A DNA stretch of 64,000 nucleotides from Ruminococcus sp. (GTDB lineage: Bacteria > Bacillota > Clostridia > Oscillospirales > Ruminococcaceae): contig JAGCYM010000007.1 in the NCBI GenBank assembly GCA_017960805.1, positions 1 through 64,000 on the forward strand, given 5' to 3'. This document shows, in pieces, positions 57,089-64,000 of the stretch (positions are counted from its first letter, which is position 1; the number at the start of each line of letters is the position of its first letter). The notes below the pieces were generated by a model that saw only the letters and a list, made by a program, of their open reading frames with translations, searched no databases and was not told the DNA's origin. The translations under genes and the position numbers were made by a program.

Positions 57089-57910
57089 ATGGCGCTTACC
57101 GATGAGCAGCTCTCACGCTATTCAAGACATATCACGCTTAAGGAAATAGGAGTAAAAGGACAAAAAAAGCTGCTTGCTGCAAAGGTCCTTATCATAGGTG
57201 CAGGAGGCCTCGGAGCTCCTGCTGCTATGTATCTTGCAGCTGCAGGCGTTGGAACTTTAGGCATTGCCGACTGTGACAAGGTTGAGCTTTCTAACCTGCA
57301 GAGGCAGATAATTCACAGCACAGCCGATGTTGGCAAATCAAAAGTACAGTCAGCTGCCGAAACCATAAAAGCTATGAATCCTGATGTAAATGTTGTAACC
57401 TATGAGACTTATATAAACAGCCAAAACATTGCCGATATTATCAAAGGCTACGACTTTGTCATTGAATGCACTGACAATTTCCCTGCAAAGTTCCTAATAA
57501 ATGATGCATGTGTTCTCGAAAAAAAGCCCTTCAGTCATGCAGGCATTCTTCGCTTTGATGGACAGCTCATGACATATGTTCCGGACAAAGGCCCATGCTA
57601 CCGCTGTATATTTGAAACTCCTCCGCCGAAGGATGCTGTCCCTAGCTGCCGTGAAGCAGGAGTTATCGGTGCAATGGCTGGAATTATCGGTTCCATGCAG
57701 GCCCTCGAAGCAGTAAAGTATATCACAGGTCAAGGTGATCTTCTCACAGGTAGTATGCTTATATTTGATGGGCTCAAAATGGAATGGCGAAAAATCAAGC
57801 TTCCGAAAAAAGTGCCTACTTGTCCTGTATGCGGCGATACACCTACAATAACTGAATTATTTGATGAGGAACAGCCGAAATGTTCACTCAAACAGATGTC
57901 AGATCCTTGA
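57089..57910 (+). CDS. MoeB/ThiF/HesA-family adenylyltransferase
   Basis: A 273-residue E1-like enzyme that adenylates the C-terminus of a small sulfur-carrier protein (MoaD or ThiS type). It shows LSRYSRHITLKEIGVKGQKK, the nucleotide loop VLIIGAGGLGAPAAMYLAAA, ADCDKVELSNLQRQIIH, and the zinc Cys pairs CYRC and CPVC. Whether it serves molybdopterin, thiamine or another sulfur pathway cannot be told; no carrier gene is adjacent. AGGAGG precedes the ATG. Its 3' end overlaps that of tcdA by 23 nt in convergent orientation. Confidence 0.9.
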   Translation: MALTDEQLSRYSRHITLKEIGVKGQKKLLAAKVLIIGAGGLGAPAAMYLAAAGVGTLGIADCDKVELSNLQRQIIHSTADVGKSKVQSAAETIKAMNPDVNVVTYETYINSQNIADIIKGYDFVIECTDNFPAKFLINDACVLEKKPFSHAGILRFDGQLMTYVPDKGPCYRCIFETPPPKDAVPSCREAGVIGAMAGIIGSMQALEAVKYITGQGDLLTGSMLIFDGLKMEWRKIKLPKKVPTCPVCGDTPTITELFDEEQPKCSLKQMSDP

Positions 57911-58643
57911 CAACCTCACCTGCGATTAGCAGACCAGCAACTGCTGGAACGAAAGCTGTGCTTCCGGGGATATCCCGACGTTCAGTACATTTATGCTGTG
58001 CTCCCGGAGGACATATACAGTGGCTGCGGCAGCTTATCGACATATCCTCAAGAGGACGTATTGGCTGCTCATCAGAATAAACTACCTTCAGATCCTTTAC
58101 TCCACGTTTTCTGAGTTCATACCTCATTACCCTTGCAAGTGGACAGACAGAAGTTTCATAAATATCTGCTATTTTCATACGTCCTGCATCCAGTTTGTTG
58201 CCTGCACCCATTGCACTTATTACAGGTATATTCTTTTCTTTGCAGCGCATTATCAGCTCAAGCTTGGCCGTGACTGTATCAACTGCGTCGATGACATAGT
58301 CAAATTCGTCAAAAGGAAAATCATCTGCATTCTCAGGCAGAAAAAAGCATTTATGTATGCGTATATCGGCATCGGGATTTATTTCATGCATACGGTCAGC
58401 CATTACTTCTGCCTTATACTTGCCAACTGTTTTTCTTGTGGCAAGAATCTGTCGGTTGAGGTTCGTAAGACAGACCTGATCGTCGTCAATAAGATCAAAA
58501 TTACCTACACCACTTCTCACAAGTCCTTCACAGACATAACCGCCTACGCCGCCTATACCGAATACTGCTACTCTCGACTCAGAAAGCTTTTGTATTGCTT
58601 CCGCACCTATGAGTAGCTGTGTTCTTGAGAATTGATTGAGCAT
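57888..58643 (-). CDS. tcdA: tRNA threonylcarbamoyladenosine dehydratase
   Basis: A 251-residue E1-like enzyme that cyclises t6A at position 37 of tRNAs (ct6A). Features: FSRTQLLIGAEAIQKLSESR, VAVFGIGGVGGYVCEGLVRS, DDDQVCLTNLNRQI, DFVIDAVDTVTAKL-type (YVIDAVDTVTAKLELIM), and the C-terminal Cys-rich loop (SCRSHCICPPGAQHKC) typical of TcdA/CsdL rather than MoeB. The ATG at 58643 has GTGGGGGAT upstream. It is divergent from the ACT/glutamate-cysteine ligase operon. Confidence 0.9.
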   Translation of the reverse strand: MLNQFSRTQLLIGAEAIQKLSESRVAVFGIGGVGGYVCEGLVRSGVGNFDLIDDDQVCLTNLNRQILATRKTVGKYKAEVMADRMHEINPDADIRIHKCFFLPENADDFPFDEFDYVIDAVDTVTAKLELIMRCKEKNIPVISAMGAGNKLDAGRMKIADIYETSVCPLARVMRYELRKRGVKDLKVVYSDEQPIRPLEDMSISCRSHCICPPGAQHKCTERRDIPGSTAFVPAVAGLLIAGEVVKDLTSV

Positions 58644-58685
58644 TATATCCCCCACTTTTCATATTATGTAAATAGATATAGTATG

Positions 58686-58714
58686 ATTATATATCATACT
58701 ATCAAACTTGTCAA
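58686..58714 (-). promoter_or_regulatory. tcdA: Promoter of tcdA
   Basis: On the minus strand perfect TTGACA (58709-58714) and TATAAT (58686-58691) are 17 nt apart. Confidence 0.8.
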
Positions 58715-58736
58715 TAATAAATTCATATAATTCCTA

Positions 58737-58765
58737 TTGACAAAATATGTTTTACATGATATATT
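58737..58765 (+). promoter_or_regulatory. Promoter of the leader/ACT/glutamate-cysteine ligase operon
   Basis: TTGACA (58737-58742) and TATATT (58760-58765) are 17 nt apart, placing the transcript start near 58772, about 37 nt before the leader ATG. Confidence 0.75.
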
Positions 58766-58808
58766 ATATACATAGTCATTCAGTATGTATTATATGGAGG
58801 TGTTTGTT

Positions 58809-58880
58809 ATGCAATATTGTTTCAAAATAAATGATATGTGTATATGTATGTCAGTTCTCTCCATGCTTACTGAATCATAG
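58809..58880 (+). CDS. Cys/Met-rich leader peptide of a transcription attenuator
   Basis: A 23-codon ORF (begins MQYCFKINDMCICMSV) with GGAGG 8 nt before the ATG. Cys codons are at positions 4, 11 and 13 and Met codons at 10, 14 and 19, both rare amino acids. The DNA downstream can form a terminator (58911-58928 stem, then T-run). Alternatively it forms an antiterminator in which TCTCTCCA (58856-58863, inside the ORF) pairs with TGGAGAGA (58908-58915), taking half of the terminator stem. A ribosome stalled around codons 10-12 would leave TCTCTCCA free and keep transcription going; one that reaches the stop codon would cover it and allow termination. This is the classic amino-acid attenuation layout. 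The sensed signal is likely charged Cys-tRNA, less likely Met-tRNA. Confidence 0.8.
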   Translation: MQYCFKINDMCICMSVLSMLTES

Positions 58881-58939
58881 TATTTTCATGCCTATGAATA
58901 TCTTAGCTGGAGAGACAGAAATGTCTCTATTTTTATTTT
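58856..58939 (+). promoter_or_regulatory. Attenuator: mutually exclusive antiterminator and terminator
   Basis: Antiterminator: 58856-58863 (TCTCTCCA) with 58908-58915 (TGGAGAGA), 8 perfect pairs, enclosing a TCATAG/CTATGA helix (58875-58880 with 58892-58897). Terminator: AGAGACA (58911-58917), GAAA loop, TGTCTCT (58922-58928), then ATTTTTATTTT. The shared segment 58911-58915 makes the two structures exclusive. The ACT gene follows at 58952. Confidence 0.8.
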
Positions 58940-58951
58940 CGGAGGTATGAA

Positions 58952-59194
58952 ATGAAAAAGATTGAAGTAATATCTGTTGACAGAATAGGTCTTGTCGGCG
59001 AGATTTCTAAAGTATTAAGACGTGTAAATGGTAACATAATAACTCATACCGCCAATGTATCTACTGACGGAACCACTGCCTTGTCTCATTTCATTGCAGA
59101 TGTCGATCTTGATGAAAGCCTTGATAACACCACTCTTTCAAGAAGGCTGAAAAAAATCAGGAATGTTAGACAAGTTAAGATTTCTGATATATGA
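58952..59194 (+). CDS. Stand-alone ACT-domain protein
   Basis: An 80-residue protein that is a single ACT domain (KIEVISVDRIGLVGEISKVL, NIITHTANVSTDGTTALSHF), of the type that binds amino acids as an allosteric regulator. GGAGG is 6 nt before the ATG. It is the first full gene after the Cys/Met leader attenuator, so it probably senses or responds to an amino acid in the same pathway, for example by regulating the glutamate-cysteine ligase downstream. That partnership is inferred from position only. Confidence 0.85.
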   Translation: MKKIEVISVDRIGLVGEISKVLRRVNGNIITHTANVSTDGTTALSHFIADVDLDESLDNTTLSRRLKKIRNVRQVKISDI

Positions 59195-59214
59195 GAGCTG
59201 TAGGAGGTTATGTT

Positions 59215-59337
59215 ATGAAAGAAACTATACGTAAAGCGATATATGAAAAATTCGCCACTCCTTCAGAAATTATGCTTGACAGAATCTCAAAGGGAATACC
59301 ACTTACAAACAATATTGAGCAGTACGCTGCGATATGA
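59215..59337 (+). CDS. 40-residue conserved-looking small protein
   Basis: The ORF encodes MKETIRKAIYEKFATPSEIM and 20 more residues ending NNIEQYAAI. AGGAGG lies 7 nt before the ATG, and the stop codon is followed 10 nt later by the ligase start, so it sits neatly between the ACT gene and the glutamate-cysteine ligase gene. It is amphipathic-helical in character with no known motif. Given spacing and a strong ribosome site it is likely a real gene, perhaps a small subunit or regulator of the ligase. Confidence 0.6.
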   Translation: MKETIRKAIYEKFATPSEIMLDRISKGIPLTNNIEQYAAI

Positions 59338-59347
59338 GGTGAAAAAC

Positions 59348-60439
59348 ATGAGTGATTACTATTACAGCGGAAAATTCGGGATTGAGCGTGAAACTCTGAG
59401 AGTTGACAGCCATGGCAAACTCGCTCAGACTCCCCACCCATTCGGCAATTATGAACATATCACCCGTGATTTCTGCGAGAATCAGGTTGAGCTTGTAACA
59501 CCTGTTGCCGGAAGTATCGAAGAGGCTCTTGGCTATCTTAAAGTGCTAGATGACATTACAAGAAAAAAGCTGGCGGAAAATGGTGAGAGAATATGGCTTT
59601 ACAGCAATCCTCCGCATTTTGACAGCGAGGATGATATTCCGATTGCCGACTTCACAGGCGACCACTCTTCAAAGCGCGCATACCGTGAAGTGCTCAAACA
59701 TAAATACGGTAAAAAGCTCATGCTCTTTTCGGGAATTCATTTCAATTTTTCCTTTGCTGATGAATTTATAAATGAATTGAATACTGAAGGTATGAACTTC
59801 CGTATTTTTAAAGACGAGTTATACCTCCGCCTTTACAAGCAGCTTATGGCTAACAGCTACCTGCTTGTGCTTCTAACAGCGGCAAGTCCCTATTATGATT
59901 CTTCCCTTGACAAAGACGGAACAAACGGCATAATACAAAGTGAATATTCTTCGCTACGTAACAGCAAGCGCGGCTACTGGAACAAGTTCCTCCCTATCCT
60001 CGATCACAGGAATTTCAAGACATTCACAGGCAGTATCAAAAAGCATATCGTAACTGGCTCGCTGTATTCCGCAAGCGAACTATATCTTCCCATTCGCCTT
60101 AAACCAAAAGGCGTGAACACCCTGGAAAATCTTGCGGCAAATGGCGTTGACCACATCGAGCTGAGAATGTTCGATCTTGAGCCCTCTGCACCTCTTGGCA
60201 TCGATGGTAGAGATCTTGAATTCGCACATCTGTTGATACTTTATCTGCTTTCACTTCCTGATTTTGACTTCAACCCAGAATATCAGGAAAAGGCAGTCAA
60301 CGACCATAAAAATGCAGCACTGCTCAGTCCTGACTCTGAGCTTTTAGAGCGTGGCGAAAAAGTGCTTGAGGAAATGAAAAGACATTTCAACGATAATAAA
60401 AAAGCACTTGAAGTGATTGCATTTGAAAAAGAAAAATAA
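59348..60439 (+). CDS. Short glutamate-cysteine ligase (GshA family)
   Basis: A 363-residue enzyme of the PF04262-type family that joins glutamate and cysteine to gamma-glutamylcysteine using ATP. Conserved segments: KFGIERETLRVDSHGKLAQT, DFCENQVELVTPVAGS, IWLYSNPP, LMLFSGIHFNFSFADEF, LTAASPYYDSSL and ELRMFDLEPSAPLGID. It is far shorter than E. coli GshA (about 520) or bifunctional GshF (about 750) and has no ATP-grasp glutathione synthetase part, so the product may be gamma-glutamylcysteine itself or another gamma-glutamyl compound. The ATG at 59348 has GAGGTG upstream. It lies behind the Cys/Met attenuator and before an EgtC-like amidotransferase gene. Confidence 0.87.
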   Translation: MSDYYYSGKFGIERETLRVDSHGKLAQTPHPFGNYEHITRDFCENQVELVTPVAGSIEEALGYLKVLDDITRKKLAENGERIWLYSNPPHFDSEDDIPIADFTGDHSSKRAYREVLKHKYGKKLMLFSGIHFNFSFADEFINELNTEGMNFRIFKDELYLRLYKQLMANSYLLVLLTAASPYYDSSLDKDGTNGIIQSEYSSLRNSKRGYWNKFLPILDHRNFKTFTGSIKKHIVTGSLYSASELYLPIRLKPKGVNTLENLAANGVDHIELRMFDLEPSAPLGIDGRDLEFAHLLILYLLSLPDFDFNPEYQEKAVNDHKNAALLSPDSELLERGEKVLEEMKRHFNDNKKALEVIAFEKEK

Positions 60440-60492
60440 ATGGACGAAAGGTCTGTAACAGCGTTAAATATTATAAATAAGAGGTGACATAA

Positions 60493-61251
60493 ATGTGCGA
60501 GCTTTTGGGCTTTTCTTCTTCTAAGAATACTGACATTTCAGACTACCTGCGGACATTCTTCTCTCACAGTGACAAGAATCCTCACGGCTGGGGAATGATG
60601 TACGAAACTGACAGACGTGAAATTCTGAAAGAAGCAGTCAGCGCAGAAAAGAGCACATATCTGTCTGATATTATCGACTCTATGGCTCCTCAAAAAAATG
60701 CTCTCGCACATATAAGATTTGCTACCGTCGGCACTATCAACGAACGTAACTGTCATCCATTCACGGGCTATGATATCTCTGACAGAGAATGGACGCTCAT
60801 CCATAACGGGACAATATTTAACAGCAGGCACATTCACCACTATTCTGCTGTACAAACAGGCAATACCGATTCCGAGCGCTTCTTTCTCTCACTCCTTGAT
60901 AATGTTAATGAGCATATTTCAAGAAGTATTCCAAATGAGCGTGAGCGTTTCGAGATAGTTAATAAATTCATCGTTGAAAACGCTCCGAGAAATAAACTGA
61001 ATCTGATGATCTACGACGGAGAGCTATTGTATGTTCATAAAAATCTGAAAAATACACTTTGCTTCAAAAGACTTGAAACAGGTATTATTTTTTCAACAAA
61101 GCCTCTTGACAACGGTGTTTGGATACCATTTCCGATGGCCCAGGTCATAGCTTACAAGAACGGACAGGAAGTCTACCGCGGCGACCGCCACAAAGGAACA
61201 TTCGTACCGACATTGGAATATATAACTGCTATGGATGCAATGTACATCTGA
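60493..61251 (+). CDS. Class II glutamine amidotransferase-like hydrolase (YafJ/EgtC group)
   Basis: A 252-residue Ntn-type enzyme with the nucleophile Cys2 exposed after Met removal (MCELLGFSS). Further conserved segments are NPHGWGMMY, LAHIRFATVGTINERNCHPF, LIHNGTIFNS and NTDSERFFLSLL. The YafJ/EgtC group includes EgtC, which removes the gamma-glutamyl group from hercynyl-gamma-glutamylcysteine sulfoxide in ergothioneine synthesis. Here it directly follows a glutamate-cysteine ligase, so it may act on a gamma-glutamyl-cysteine compound. No EgtB or EgtD is present, so ergothioneine itself is not implied. Confidence 0.85.
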   Translation: MCELLGFSSSKNTDISDYLRTFFSHSDKNPHGWGMMYETDRREILKEAVSAEKSTYLSDIIDSMAPQKNALAHIRFATVGTINERNCHPFTGYDISDREWTLIHNGTIFNSRHIHHYSAVQTGNTDSERFFLSLLDNVNEHISRSIPNERERFEIVNKFIVENAPRNKLNLMIYDGELLYVHKNLKNTLCFKRLETGIIFSTKPLDNGVWIPFPMAQVIAYKNGQEVYRGDRHKGTFVPTLEYITAMDAMYI

Positions 61252-61261
61252 GGAGAATGAT

Positions 61262-61471
61262 ATGAGTGCAAACGAACTGAAACACGCTGTCATAACTGAA
61301 AATGAAGTTGCTTTTTCACTTAATGGCAATGATTACTTACTTTACGGCTGGGATCAATGCGATGGCTTTGTACTGAGCCTTGAATGCAACGGAGAGCTTG
61401 TGTGGCAGGCCGCTCCGCAGCCGAAAGGGACATGTATTGATGAATTCCTTTGTTATTATTCCAGACTATAG
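61262..61471 (+). CDS. 69-residue protein of unknown function
   Basis: A small acidic protein (MSANELKHAVITENEVAFSL...YLLYGWDQCDGFVLSLECNG), 69 residues, probably a compact beta-rich domain. GAGGAG is 5-6 nt before the ATG at 61262, overlapping the stop region of the amidotransferase gene, so they are co-transcribed. No known motif is seen; it could be a partner of the amidotransferase. Confidence 0.7.
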   Translation: MSANELKHAVITENEVAFSLNGNDYLLYGWDQCDGFVLSLECNGELVWQAAPQPKGTCIDEFLCYYSRL

Positions 61472-61492
61472 CTGATTATAGTTTTTCGGAAT

Positions 61493-61521
61493 TGGACAGT
61501 CAAGGCTTTATGCAGTATAAT
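61493..61521 (+). promoter_or_regulatory. metK: Promoter of the metK leader
   Basis: TGGACA (61493-61498) within AATTGGACAGT and TATAAT (61516-61521) are 17 nt apart. The ATTGGACA octamer is shared with both micropeptide promoters. Confidence 0.75.
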
Positions 61522-61552
61522 AAATACATCAAAGGAAAGGAGTTGTTTCACG

Positions 61553-61630
61553 ATGAAAAAAATATGTTGTTGTTTCTCGCTTTACAATAGAATATTTGAT
61601 TATCGGAGAAACAGCACTTTTGTTTTATAA
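61553..61630 (+). CDS. Leader peptide with three consecutive Cys codons, upstream of metK
   Basis: A 25-codon ORF beginning MKKICCCFSLYNRIF, with three TGT codons in a row at positions 5-7 (61565-61573). AAAGGAAAGGAG precedes the ATG by about 9 nt. After the stop (61628-61630) come a small TGCGC/GCGCA hairpin (61634-61647) and then a strong terminator (61662-61695), with metK starting 20 nt later. The layout is that of a leader peptide whose translation senses charged Cys-tRNA. I did not find an obvious antiterminator pairing as clear as in the 58.8-kb attenuator, so the exact switch is open. Confidence 0.78.
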   Translation: MKKICCCFSLYNRIFDYRRNSTFVL

Positions 61631-61633
61631 AAC

Positions 61634-61695
61634 TGCGCCTGTGCGCAAATAACAAGAACAAAGGGAATGCAGTATTCTGCGTTCCCTATTTTTAT
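61634..61695 (+). promoter_or_regulatory. metK: Leader hairpin and terminator before metK
   Basis: AGGGAATGCAG (61662-61672) pairs with CTGCGTTCCCT (61677-61687; one G-T pair), then ATTTTTAT. A smaller hairpin TGCGC/GCGCA lies at 61634-61647, and CTGC there could pair with GCAG of the terminator. No SAM-riboswitch motif is recognisable here. Confidence 0.75.
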
Positions 61696-61714
61696 GTATT
61701 AAAGGAGAATTATT

Positions 61715-62902
61715 ATGAGCAAGTATATTTTCACATCAGAATCTGTAACAGAGGGACACCCCGACAAAGTTGCAGACCGCATTTCAGACTCTATACTCGA
61801 CGCTTATCTAGAAAAGGATCCAGCAGCTAGAGTCGCTGCTGAAACAGTCCTCAAGAACAATACTGTTATCCTAGCAGGCGAGATAAGCTCATCTGCTGAG
61901 ATAGATACTGAAAAGGTAGTACGTGACGCAATCAACAGTATCGGTTATGACAACGAAGCACTTGGCTTTGACGGTCATACTGCTGAGATAATCAACCTGC
62001 TTGACAGGCAGTCTCCTGACATTGCTCAGGGAGTTGACTCGGCTCTTGAAGTAAGAGAAGAAAACGGCACAGACATCGGTGCAGGAGACCAGGGAATAAT
62101 TTTCGGATATGCTGTAAATGAAACACCAGAGCTTCTTCCGCTTCCTATCTCACTGGCACACAGACTTGCGTACAGACTTACAGAAGTTCGCAAAAACGGT
62201 ACTCTCCCCTATCTACGTCCTGACGGTAAAACACAAGTTTCAGTAATTTACGAAGACGACAAGGCGATAGGTATTGACACCGTACTTATATCTACGCAGC
62301 ACGATGAAGAAGTATCACAGGAACAGCTCAGAAACGATCTCATAGAATATGTAATCAAACCAATTATTCCTGAGAACTGGCTTAATGACGAAGTACGCAT
62401 ACTTGTTAATCCTACAGGCAGATTTGTTATCGGAGGACCTGTCGGCGACAGTGGCTTAACAGGCAGAAAGATTATCGTTGATACTTATGGTGGTGCTGCA
62501 CATCACGGAGGCGGAGCATTCAGCGGCAAGGACTCCACAAAGGTTGACAGAAGCGCCGCTTATGCTGCAAGATGGGCTGCAAAAAATATAGTAGCTTCCG
62601 GACTTGCTGAACATGCAGAAATACAGCTGGCATACGCTATCGGCGTGGCTGCTCCAGTGTCAATCTACGTCAATACATTCGGCACTGGCGTTATTCCCGA
62701 TGAAGATATACAGGCTGCAGTATCTGAAGTATTTGACTTCACTCCAAGCGGTATAATCAGAGGACTTGAACTTAGAAAGCCTGTGTTCGCGCAGACCTCA
62801 GCATATGGTCACTTCGGAAGGCCTGACGCTGACTTTACATGGGAGCGTACAAACAAGGTTTCCGCGCTCAAAAAAGCATTGAATGTTTCAGTGAATGCAT
62901 AA
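61715..62902 (+). CDS. metK: S-adenosylmethionine synthase
   Basis: A 395-residue enzyme that makes S-adenosylmethionine from methionine and ATP. Signatures: [20 protein letters not shown] (catalytic His and metal Asp), [35 protein letters not shown] and the [19 protein letters not shown] loop. AAAGGAG is 7 nt before the ATG. Expression appears to be controlled by the Cys-codon leader and terminator just upstream, an unusual set-up for metK, which in Firmicutes is more often under a SAM riboswitch. Confidence 0.96.
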   Translation: MSKYIFTSESVTEGHPDKVADRISDSILDAYLEKDPAARVAAETVLKNNTVILAGEISSSAEIDTEKVVRDAINSIGYDNEALGFDGHTAEIINLLDRQSPDIAQGVDSALEVREENGTDIGAGDQGIIFGYAVNETPELLPLPISLAHRLAYRLTEVRKNGTLPYLRPDGKTQVSVIYEDDKAIGIDTVLISTQHDEEVSQEQLRNDLIEYVIKPIIPENWLNDEVRILVNPTGRFVIGGPVGDSGLTGRKIIVDTYGGAAHHGGGAFSGKDSTKVDRSAAYAARWAAKNIVASGLAEHAEIQLAYAIGVAAPVSIYVNTFGTGVIPDEDIQAAVSEVFDFTPSGIIRGLELRKPVFAQTSAYGHFGRPDADFTWERTNKVSALKKALNVSVNA

Positions 62903-62916
62903 GTTTAAATCAGAAA

Positions 62917-62954
62917 TGAAAAGCTTCTTCAATTACGAAGAAGCTTTTCATTTT
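62917..62954. terminator. metK: Terminator of metK
   Basis: A 14-bp stem (62917-62930 with 62937-62950) with a 6-nt loop is followed by TTTTA. Confidence 0.9.
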
Positions 62955-63166
62955 ACAGCTTCTACTGCATGAAATTATTATTCTTTCAAAGCCAAAATCG
63001 GTATACAGTAAAAACATGTCTGAAGCGTTTCTCTGCACAGTACCGCATTCCCGCTTTCTTGCTTCATCAGCTACCATTGACTTTCTGATGATCTGTTCCT
63101 AACGTGCCGTATACTTGATAAAAACCGCTCTCATCAAACAGTCTCCTTTACAGAATCGCTTCTGCT

Positions 63167-63754
63167 TTACGCCATCTCAGAATTGATAGTGTCTTCACTT
63201 GCAGCCATTGCCTGCAAAGTCATGGTAAGAAGCTTGTCAAGCTCCCAGCCGAGCTGTTCGGCACCACGCTCAATAACATCTCTTGAACAGCCTGCCGCAA
63301 AGCCCTTGCTCTTATATTTCTTTTTCAGGGATTTAAGTTCCATATCCTTTGTACTTTTAGACGGACGCATCAACGCAGCTGCCCAGATCAGACCGGTCAG
63401 TTCATCAGCCGCAAATAGCACCTTTTCCATTTCGTGTATCGGCTCAACATCAATAGTAACTCCGCAACCTACAGTAATTCCATAGCCATGAGAACATACT
63501 GCGTGGACTATGTCCTCACTTACTCCCCCGTTTTTCAGCAGTTCAGGAGCTTTGAGGCAGTGTTCCTCTGGATAAAGTTCAAAATCAATATCATGAAGCA
63601 ATCCTACGATTCCCCAGTATTCAGCTTCATCGCCATATCCTAGCTCGTTCGCATACCATTTCATTACCGCTTCTACAGTCAATGCGTGCTGTATATGGAA
63701 GGGATCTTTGTTGTATTGCTTCAAAAGCTCAAAAGCTTCATTTCTTGTTATCAT
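63167..63754 (-). CDS. HD-domain phosphohydrolase
   Basis: A 195-residue metal-dependent hydrolase with the HD pattern: an early His in DPFHIQHALTVEAVM, the GLLHDIDFELYPEEH signature (His-Asp pair), and downstream His residues in VHAVCSHGYG and a D in FAADELTGLIWAA. Such stand-alone HD proteins hydrolyse nucleotides or other phosphate esters. It is a single gene transcribed toward metK; the 246 nt from its start to the right edge contain only AT-rich sequence. Confidence 0.85.
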   Translation of the reverse strand: MITRNEAFELLKQYNKDPFHIQHALTVEAVMKWYANELGYGDEAEYWGIVGLLHDIDFELYPEEHCLKAPELLKNGGVSEDIVHAVCSHGYGITVGCGVTIDVEPIHEMEKVLFAADELTGLIWAAALMRPSKSTKDMELKSLKKKYKSKGFAAGCSRDVIERGAEQLGWELDKLLTMTLQAMAASEDTINSEMA

Positions 63755-64000
63755 AATTCATACCTCTCATAACTCAATTTATTCTCCTAAGGAGTGTTTT
63801 TGTAAAATGACTGAAAGCATCAAAAAGTTTTCAGTTTTCATTTTAAAGCCACATATTTATACCGATTATATAACGCAATTATATTTCTGTCAATACCAAA
63901 ATACCAAAAGATATATTCAGCTACAAACTGAACTCTAACATTATACAAATAATTCTTCCCCAAAACGAACTGGTCTCATTAACACGGGAAAGGAACAGCA

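Noticed and set aside
59348..61251. Ergothioneine biosynthesis operon
   Set aside because: Ligase and EgtC-like genes are present, but EgtB and EgtD are not, and the known pathway needs oxygen (or a special anaerobic variant), so I do not claim it.
61631..61714. SAM riboswitch before metK
   Set aside because: The leader is too short and lacks the multi-helix core and kink-turn of SAM-I or the compact SAM-II/III folds; only a leader ORF, a small hairpin and a terminator are seen.

Overview
The window looks like a chromosomal segment of an anaerobic, plant-fibre-degrading Firmicute of the Ruminococcus type. It has five dockerin-bearing secreted proteins, Thr-rich linkers of the kind seen in ruminococcal cellulosome components, and a GH3 beta-glucosidase with permuted domain order as described for Ruminococcus albus. 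It also carries a type III glutamine synthetase and a 'reverse' rubrerythrin. Most promoters fit a sigma-A consensus with 17-nt spacing, and most operons end in clear hairpin-plus-T terminators. No rRNA, CRISPR array or intact mobile element was seen.

Layout. 1-3.8 kb: a possible IS200/IS605 end remnant and decayed DNA, then an ECF sigma factor, a Thr-rich membrane protein that may be its anti-sigma factor, and a dockerin protein with two zinc ribbons. 3.8-9.4 kb: an M15 peptidase lipoprotein, redox genes (reverse rubrerythrin, an NrdD-tail-like protein), a Crp/Fnr regulator with an operator-like palindrome, uppP and an orphan solute-binding lipoprotein. 9.4-12.3 kb: an envelope operon of YdjI-like SPFH protein, zinc-ribbon protein and small membrane protein. 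12.6-21.5 kb: a 28-codon ORF, an ArsC-like protein, GH3, a HipA-like kinase with a small partner, SulP, and glnN. 21.5-30.5 kb: an FHA/RodA/PBP cell-wall operon, hpf, a LUD-domain protein, a CmpB-like membrane protein, lysS and greA. 30.8-34.7 kb: a bifunctional pectinase and four tRNAs (Val, Asp, Gly, Cys). 35-45.7 kb: a broken glycosyltransferase, an XRE-cupin-acyl-CoA synthetase fusion, a CAP-domain dockerin protein, nadB / M15-dockerin / nadC, and a CIRCE-controlled Hsp20 operon. 45.8-51.1 kb: yhfC-like, ybaK, queH, ricT, holB, a TfoX-N protein and an Orn/Lys/Arg decarboxylase. 51.5-54.3 kb: a GH74 xyloglucanase with dockerin.

The right end (56-63 kb) is the most interesting part. It is rich in sulfur and thiol genes: a rhodanese, MoeB/ThiF, TcdA, a short glutamate-cysteine ligase, an EgtC/YafJ-like class II amidotransferase and metK. 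Two leader-peptide attenuators are visible. One (58809-58880, followed by mutually exclusive antiterminator and terminator helices) precedes an ACT-domain gene, a 40-residue ORF and the glutamate-cysteine ligase. The other (61553-61630, with three consecutive Cys codons and then a terminator) precedes metK. Nearby lie two tandem, homologous 28-codon genes (56205-56291 and 56510-56596), each with its own promoter and strong Shine-Dalgarno site. Their -35 octamer is shared with the metK leader promoter. My best candidate for an undescribed system is this thiol cluster controlled by cysteine-codon attenuation, with the tandem micro-peptides second.

All functional calls rest on reading the translated sequence and motif memory; no database search was run.
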